Assembly: GCA_023428655.1 (NCBI GenBank)
Contig: JAEYXC010000081.1
Location: forward strand, 1 to 25,159
Direction of reading: 5' to 3'
DNA length: 25,159 bases
From: Bacillota bacterium
GTDB lineage: Bacteria > Bacillota > Clostridia > Lachnospirales > Lachnospiraceae
The notes beneath the pieces were generated by a model. That model was not told the DNA's origin, made no database searches, and saw only the letters and a program-made list of their open reading frames with translations. The translations under genes and the position numbers were made by a program. Below are positions 21,589 through 25,159 of this stretch, piece after piece (position 1 is the stretch's first letter; each line of letters begins with the position of its first letter).

Positions 21589-23463
21589 CTAATTTGTCTT
21601 GCTTTCAGCAACAATCACACGGACTCTACCACCTATGGTAATCGCCTTGTCAAGGTAGGCTGTGACCTTATATTTAGATAGGTCCTTAATCTTATTCAGG
21701 GTAGTAGTTGTATACTCCTTATTGTTCCAATAGTATATACTCACCTGTTCGGATAATGGATACTTTGTTGTTCCTGAGGTAATCGATGTGGTACCGATGG
21801 AATCAACGACAACTTCACTTAATGCATAGGTCTTTGCTATTTCATCGCCCTTATAACGAAAACCGGTGGGCCCAACGGTTAATGAGAGATCCGTTAAATT
21901 TGACCTTGTGAAATTTCCCGCTGCTCCGTCCAGGATATAGCTGTAGTTATGGGAAGCTCCCCCGATATTCAGCCCGGTAAAAATTCCATAACGATCCGTA
22001 TCTCCGGTGGCACGCTTTAGAATCAGGCTCTCAATCTCTCCGGCCGTATTCGTATCATAATACATTATCATATTATCAAGAAGTGTCATATTAGCCAGTC
22101 GAATCGGGTATATGTTGATATAACTGCCATCACTATAATCTAGAATTTTGACATTCGTGGCTAATTTTTTACCTCCAACCATGGTACCTGTACTGTTAAA
22201 AGTTCCATTCGATAAGCTGGCCTTTGTTGTATCATATTTGTTGATCGTTACTGTTCCATCCTCATACCTTATCACTATAATATCTTCTGCTTCAAAGCTT
22301 AGTCGATCATCATCATAATCCTGGCTATAAACATTTCCGGAGGCGTCAACAAAGGTGGCATAGCTCTTATTCACATAGTTACCGTCCGTATCCTCCACGC
22401 TGTGAACGCCTGTACGTAGGACGATACCGGCTATGGTCGTATCATATTCGTCCTGTGATAAAACGCCTGCCACTGCACCATTTTTACCAAGAAGTAGCGT
22501 TACAATCTCACCCTTTGAAACAGCTCCGACGGATGAGAACTTCTGTGATGCTTCACTGGTCTCAAAAGAGTAGGTTGCTCCGGCAACCGTAACCGAGGAA
22601 GGGTTGATTAGATCCGGTTTGATCTCACTTAAGACACCGGTAACCTTAGTATCATAGGCCCATACAATTTTTCCACTTTCCGAAAAGTATAGTACATCAT
22701 AGTGATCAATGTCGGAGTAGACTGCTTTACTGTCATTTTTATAAAAGGTAGCCTCTGCAATGGTAAAGGGAAGCTTCCTGATCCAATTCTGACTGGCAAT
22801 AATCGGCCCCTCTGTGCCGGTATTCACAACCGACAGATAATCTAAGGCTCCACTCTCATCCAGAGAATAGCCTAAGACCTCCGCATATACCTTGCCGTCC
22901 TTGGTTGCAGCATTTAGGGTATTATAAAACAGATTAACACAATGGTCATAATTAATTCTTGTGGTTTTGTTTGTAATAGTGACATTTTTATTCAGCTTTT
23001 TCGATTCGTAGACGGCCAGCTTATTCGCTGATGCATTCCCTGCGAAATCACTGTCCGTATAGCCTAAAAGCTTAAGTACACCGTGAATGGCTTCCATCAG
23101 GGTTACTCCCTGATTTGGTTTAAATCTTCCGTCAAGATAACCATACATCCAGCCATTGGTTACTGCGGTTCTTATGTATCCGGCTGCCCAGTGTTTTTTA
23201 GAAACATCAGTAAATAACGAGACATTACTCGATACAGCAACCTTGCCCTTTAAGGAGGACATATTCACAAGCAGCTGTGCATATTGTGCCCTGGTTATTT
23301 TGGCTGCGTTTGTGTCAAGCTCTCCCTGATCTGTTTTCATAATATCAAGCGCACCGATAATCTTCTGTGCCTCGGTAGAGGCATAGACGGTTGGCTCCAT
23401 ACCACCGATTCTCGTTGGTAACAGCATTAGGGTAATCAAAATAAAAGCTATAACGTTTCGCAT
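21589..23463 (-). CDS. S-layer homology (SLH) domain surface protein
   Basis: 624 residues. An N-terminal signal peptide covers about 1-28 (hydrophobic core AFILITLMLLP). Then three SLH-type segments, about 30-85, 86-135 and 136-195: TRAQYAQLLVNMSSL; FTDVSKKHWAAGYIRTAV with WMYGYLDGRFKPNQGVTLME; and RINYDHCVNLFYNTLN. SLH domains bind pyruvylated cell-wall polymer. The remainder (about 200-624) is a beta-rich region of the kind seen in long surface proteins of clostridia, with phrases such as KYDVLYF-like HYDVLYFSESGKIVWAYDTK, SSVTVAGATYSF and GEIVTLLLGKNGAVAGVLS. It is the first gene of the operon with the adaptor, ATPase and permease. This pairing suggests it is part of, or a substrate of, the exporter. 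AAGGAGAAGG precedes the ATG. Confidence 0.92.
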   Translation of the reverse strand: MRNVIAFILITLMLLPTRIGGMEPTVYASTEAQKIIGALDIMKTDQGELDTNAAKITRAQYAQLLVNMSSLKGKVAVSSNVSLFTDVSKKHWAAGYIRTAVTNGWMYGYLDGRFKPNQGVTLMEAIHGVLKLLGYTDSDFAGNASANKLAVYESKKLNKNVTITNKTTRINYDHCVNLFYNTLNAATKDGKVYAEVLGYSLDESGALDYLSVVNTGTEGPIIASQNWIRKLPFTIAEATFYKNDSKAVYSDIDHYDVLYFSESGKIVWAYDTKVTGVLSEIKPDLINPSSVTVAGATYSFETSEASQKFSSVGAVSKGEIVTLLLGKNGAVAGVLSQDEYDTTIAGIVLRTGVHSVEDTDGNYVNKSYATFVDASGNVYSQDYDDDRLSFEAEDIIVIRYEDGTVTINKYDTTKASLSNGTFNSTGTMVGGKKLATNVKILDYSDGSYINIYPIRLANMTLLDNMIMYYDTNTAGEIESLILKRATGDTDRYGIFTGLNIGGASHNYSYILDGAAGNFTRSNLTDLSLTVGPTGFRYKGDEIAKTYALSEVVVDSIGTTSITSGTTKYPLSEQVSIYYWNNKEYTTTTLNKIKDLSKYKVTAYLDKAITIGGRVRVIVAESKTN

Positions 23464-23674
23464 ATTTCCTTCTCCTTTATCCTTCTAGCATAAATTGATA
23501 TATCTACCAACTAATACTAACCGAAAAGCATGAACATTTTGTGTCCTAAATGTGAGGAATTTATAGAATCAATAAAAAAAGAAAGAGGAGAAAATGAAAT
23601 ACATTCCGAAGCTTCTCATATAATTCTTAGCCGCTTGAACGTATCCTAGCTTACTTAAGATAAAGGGAATACAA

Positions 23675-23722
23675 AGGCGAACCAGATCATCCCGCCTAGC
23701 AAAGAGATGATTTGGTTCGCCT
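23675..23722 (-). terminator. Terminator after the secreted modular protein gene
   Basis: AGGCGAACCAGATCATC (23675-23691) pairs with GATGATTTGGTTCGCCT (23706-23722) with one wobble position and a 14-nt loop. On the minus strand TTTGTATTCC follows, a weak T-tract; there is none on the plus strand. It ends the upstream operon, so the SLH operon probably has its own promoter within 23464-23670, where I could not find a convincing one. Confidence 0.75.
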
Positions 23723-23759
23723 GTATATTACTTTCTTTATTGATTCAGTGTATTTTATA

Positions 23760-24938
23760 TCAATAGGATACCGTAAAGCTACTCATTGCAGATGGTAACA
23801 CCATCGCCACATTCTTGTTCGTATTTTCATCCGTCCCTCTACGGCGTATATAAATTGTACTACCGTCAGGAGCCGTGGACCTTGATACTGTCATTAAGGA
23901 CGACTTGGAGACCGCTTTCCAGGATGCCCTTGCGGGGTCAAGCTCACCCCCATCCCTCACTACACAATATTCATATATATCCTTAGTGGAAGCACGATTA
24001 AACTGCATAACCAGCTTAGAGTTCACGTAGTAATAGGTAACCTCACTGGAGCTACCTCCAAGAGTCGGCGCTCCGGTCTGTCCAGGAATGATCAGCTTCT
24101 GAGTCTTAGAATGAGCCGCAGATCTTGTCGCTGATTTACGAAAGAGCAGCGTTACACTCTTACCACCGTTTTGATACAGCGCCTTGGGAGCAAGTTCTTC
24201 AATAGACATATCTCTTTCGCACTCCACCCATACTTCACTCTCTTCATCATAATACTCCAATGCCGTGGTAGTTGTTAAAGTTAGCTTGGAGGTACGAACC
24301 TTTACTGACGGAGCAGCAATTCTTGCTGGAATTGTAATTGTAATTTCTGCACTTGGTCTCATGCCCACATTGCCCGCTCCTGATCCGATGACCTGCGGCG
24401 TACGGATGATGATTTTCGCACCTTTTGTACGAAGATTCTCCATTGTAGCTAAAAAGCTTTGATAGCTGGAGGAGGTTTCTGTAAAGCTGACCTTATTCCA
24501 ATAATAATCCGTAGCTTTTCTCCACTCAAAATAGTCTGATTCCTCTACCTCACTGAAGGTGAATTCTCCTTCCACCTTATCGTATTCTACGCTAATGGAG
24601 GAATTTTGCATCGGCAAGGTAATTGCTTTTACTGATTTTACAATATCACCTTTGAAATAAAGTGTTACATCCTTTGTATCGGATACCCATGAGATATCAA
24701 AGTTGTATGCTTTCGCGTCATTATTATATCCGCCCTCGATCTCCGACCAGGTGCTATTATCCTCGGAATAATAAACCACATTATTATTGTTATTATATAC
24801 CTGTAAGGTTAATAATTCATAATTCACCGTGCCAAAGGATACTGCAGAGGCCTCTGCAGCAAGTGCCCTATCTGCGGGAAGCAGCCATAGTATAAGGCTA
24901 CATAAAACAAGGATTGGTAATAAACGTAATTTCTTCAT
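23760..24938 (-). CDS. Secreted protein of four repeated beta-type modules, unknown function
   Basis: 392 residues. A signal peptide is clear: MKKLRLLPILVLCSLILWLL with a possible cut after ALA at 25-27. I do not recognise the rest as a named family. By eye it comprises four related modules (about 35-98, 100-195, 200-285, 295-390). Each holds an aromatic-rich strand with a Y/F-W pattern (VVYYSEDNSTWSE; DYFEWRKATDYYWNK; LEYYDEESEVWVE; YEYCVVRDGGELDPARASWK) and later a strand like VTLYFKG, KIIIRTP, VTLLFRK or TIYIRRR. This looks like an Ig-like or carbohydrate-module scaffold, but that is inference. There is no LPxTG or SLH domain, so it is secreted or held through other proteins. AGGAGG seven bases upstream and a 21-base gap place it in an operon with the gene entering at the window's end. 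Confidence 0.75.
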   Translation of the reverse strand: MKKLRLLPILVLCSLILWLLPADRALAAEASAVSFGTVNYELLTLQVYNNNNNVVYYSEDNSTWSEIEGGYNNDAKAYNFDISWVSDTKDVTLYFKGDIVKSVKAITLPMQNSSISVEYDKVEGEFTFSEVEESDYFEWRKATDYYWNKVSFTETSSSYQSFLATMENLRTKGAKIIIRTPQVIGSGAGNVGMRPSAEITITIPARIAAPSVKVRTSKLTLTTTTALEYYDEESEVWVECERDMSIEELAPKALYQNGGKSVTLLFRKSATRSAAHSKTQKLIIPGQTGAPTLGGSSSEVTYYYVNSKLVMQFNRASTKDIYEYCVVRDGGELDPARASWKAVSKSSLMTVSRSTAPDGSTIYIRRRGTDENTNKNVAMVLPSAMSSFTVSY

Positions 24939-24959
24939 GCTAAGCCCTCCTATAGTTTA

Positions 24960-25159
24960 TTAATTAATCGCATTCAATATAGTGAGCTTACAGCCCGTCC
25001 GAATTGTAAAGCCATTACTCAGGGTTATCACCACATTATTCGTCGTGGTGGAATCTGTGGACAATTTATTTATCTTTGCATTGGATAGGTAAATTGTTGC
25101 TTTTCCTCCCGATACTTTAGCTGAACCAAAGATTGAGGTGCCACCCCAGGTTACCTCGG
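24960..25159 (-). CDS. C-terminal end of a probable surface protein (5' part outside window)
   Basis: The minus strand is open from the window's edge (frame offset 2) to a TAA at 24962-24960, with a second in-frame TAA at once after. The 65 visible residues begin EVTWGGTSIFGSAKVSGGKA and end GCKLTILNAIN; they are rich in Thr, Ser, Asn, Gly and Lys and alternate as short beta strands, as in extracellular proteins. No family can be named from this much. It lies 21 bases before the secreted modular protein gene and is probably co-transcribed with it. Confidence 0.6.
   Translation of the reverse strand, partial: EVTWGGTSIFGSAKVSGGKATIYLSNAKINKLSTDSTTTNNVVITLSNGFTIRTGCKLTILNAIN

Noticed and set aside
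23594..23623. Nine-codon plus-strand peptide after AGGAG
   Set aside because: Too short to support and without a promoter or any recognisable leader-peptide role.

Overview
The window looks like chromosome from a low-to-medium GC, monoderm, anaerobic Firmicute, most likely a motile member of the Clostridia close to Lachnospiraceae. The signs are strong AGGAGG ribosome binding sites, sigma-A promoters of the TTGCTN-17-TATAAT kind, a T-box leader in front of a seryl-tRNA synthetase, SLH-domain surface proteins, a methyl-accepting chemotaxis protein and a water-forming-type NADH oxidase. There is no phage, insertion sequence, CRISPR array, tRNA or rRNA. The species cannot be named from the sequence alone.

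Layout. 1-3078 (+): a signalling operon of a histidine kinase (5' end missing), a receiver protein whose C-terminus looks like a decayed kinase core, and a receiver-HDOD protein. It ends in two hairpins, the second a bidirectional terminator shared with the next block. 3275-6061 (-): NADH oxidase overlapping a small YkgJ-type cysteine-cluster protein, with an EamA/DMT transporter upstream. 6222-10460 (-): UvrD-type helicase followed by a membrane-anchored 5'-nucleotidase, driven by a recognisable promoter. 10608-13159 (-): lactonase-family beta-propeller, YjjG-type HAD phosphatase and a VOC-family protein, interrupted by an unusual block of 22-bp degenerate repeats. 13531-15303 (+): promoter, T-box leader, serS and terminator. 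15330-17433 (-): a DUF1801/YdhG-like protein and an MCP with a possible flagellar-sigma promoter. 17728-25159 (-): a surface/export region comprising a structured 98-nt element, a MacB-type permease and ATPase, a double-length HlyD-type adaptor and an SLH protein in one operon. Upstream of it lies a second operon of a four-module secreted protein and the 3' end of another probable surface protein.

How the genes work together. Two sets look like functional units: the kinase/receiver/receiver-HDOD signalling operon, and the SLH-adaptor-ATPase-permease operon next to the secreted modular proteins. The second would fit a cell-envelope export machine that handles, or is anchored near, the surface layer. 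The strongest candidates for something undescribed are the receiver-pseudokinase protein, the adaptor with two complete barrel-sandwich/coiled-coil units paired with an SLH protein, the SerRS with archaeal/eukaryote-like motifs under a UCC-specifier T-box, and three non-coding repeat or structured elements (38-bp repeats at 6086-6260, 22-bp repeats at 11665-11920, the nested inverted repeat at 17728-17825).
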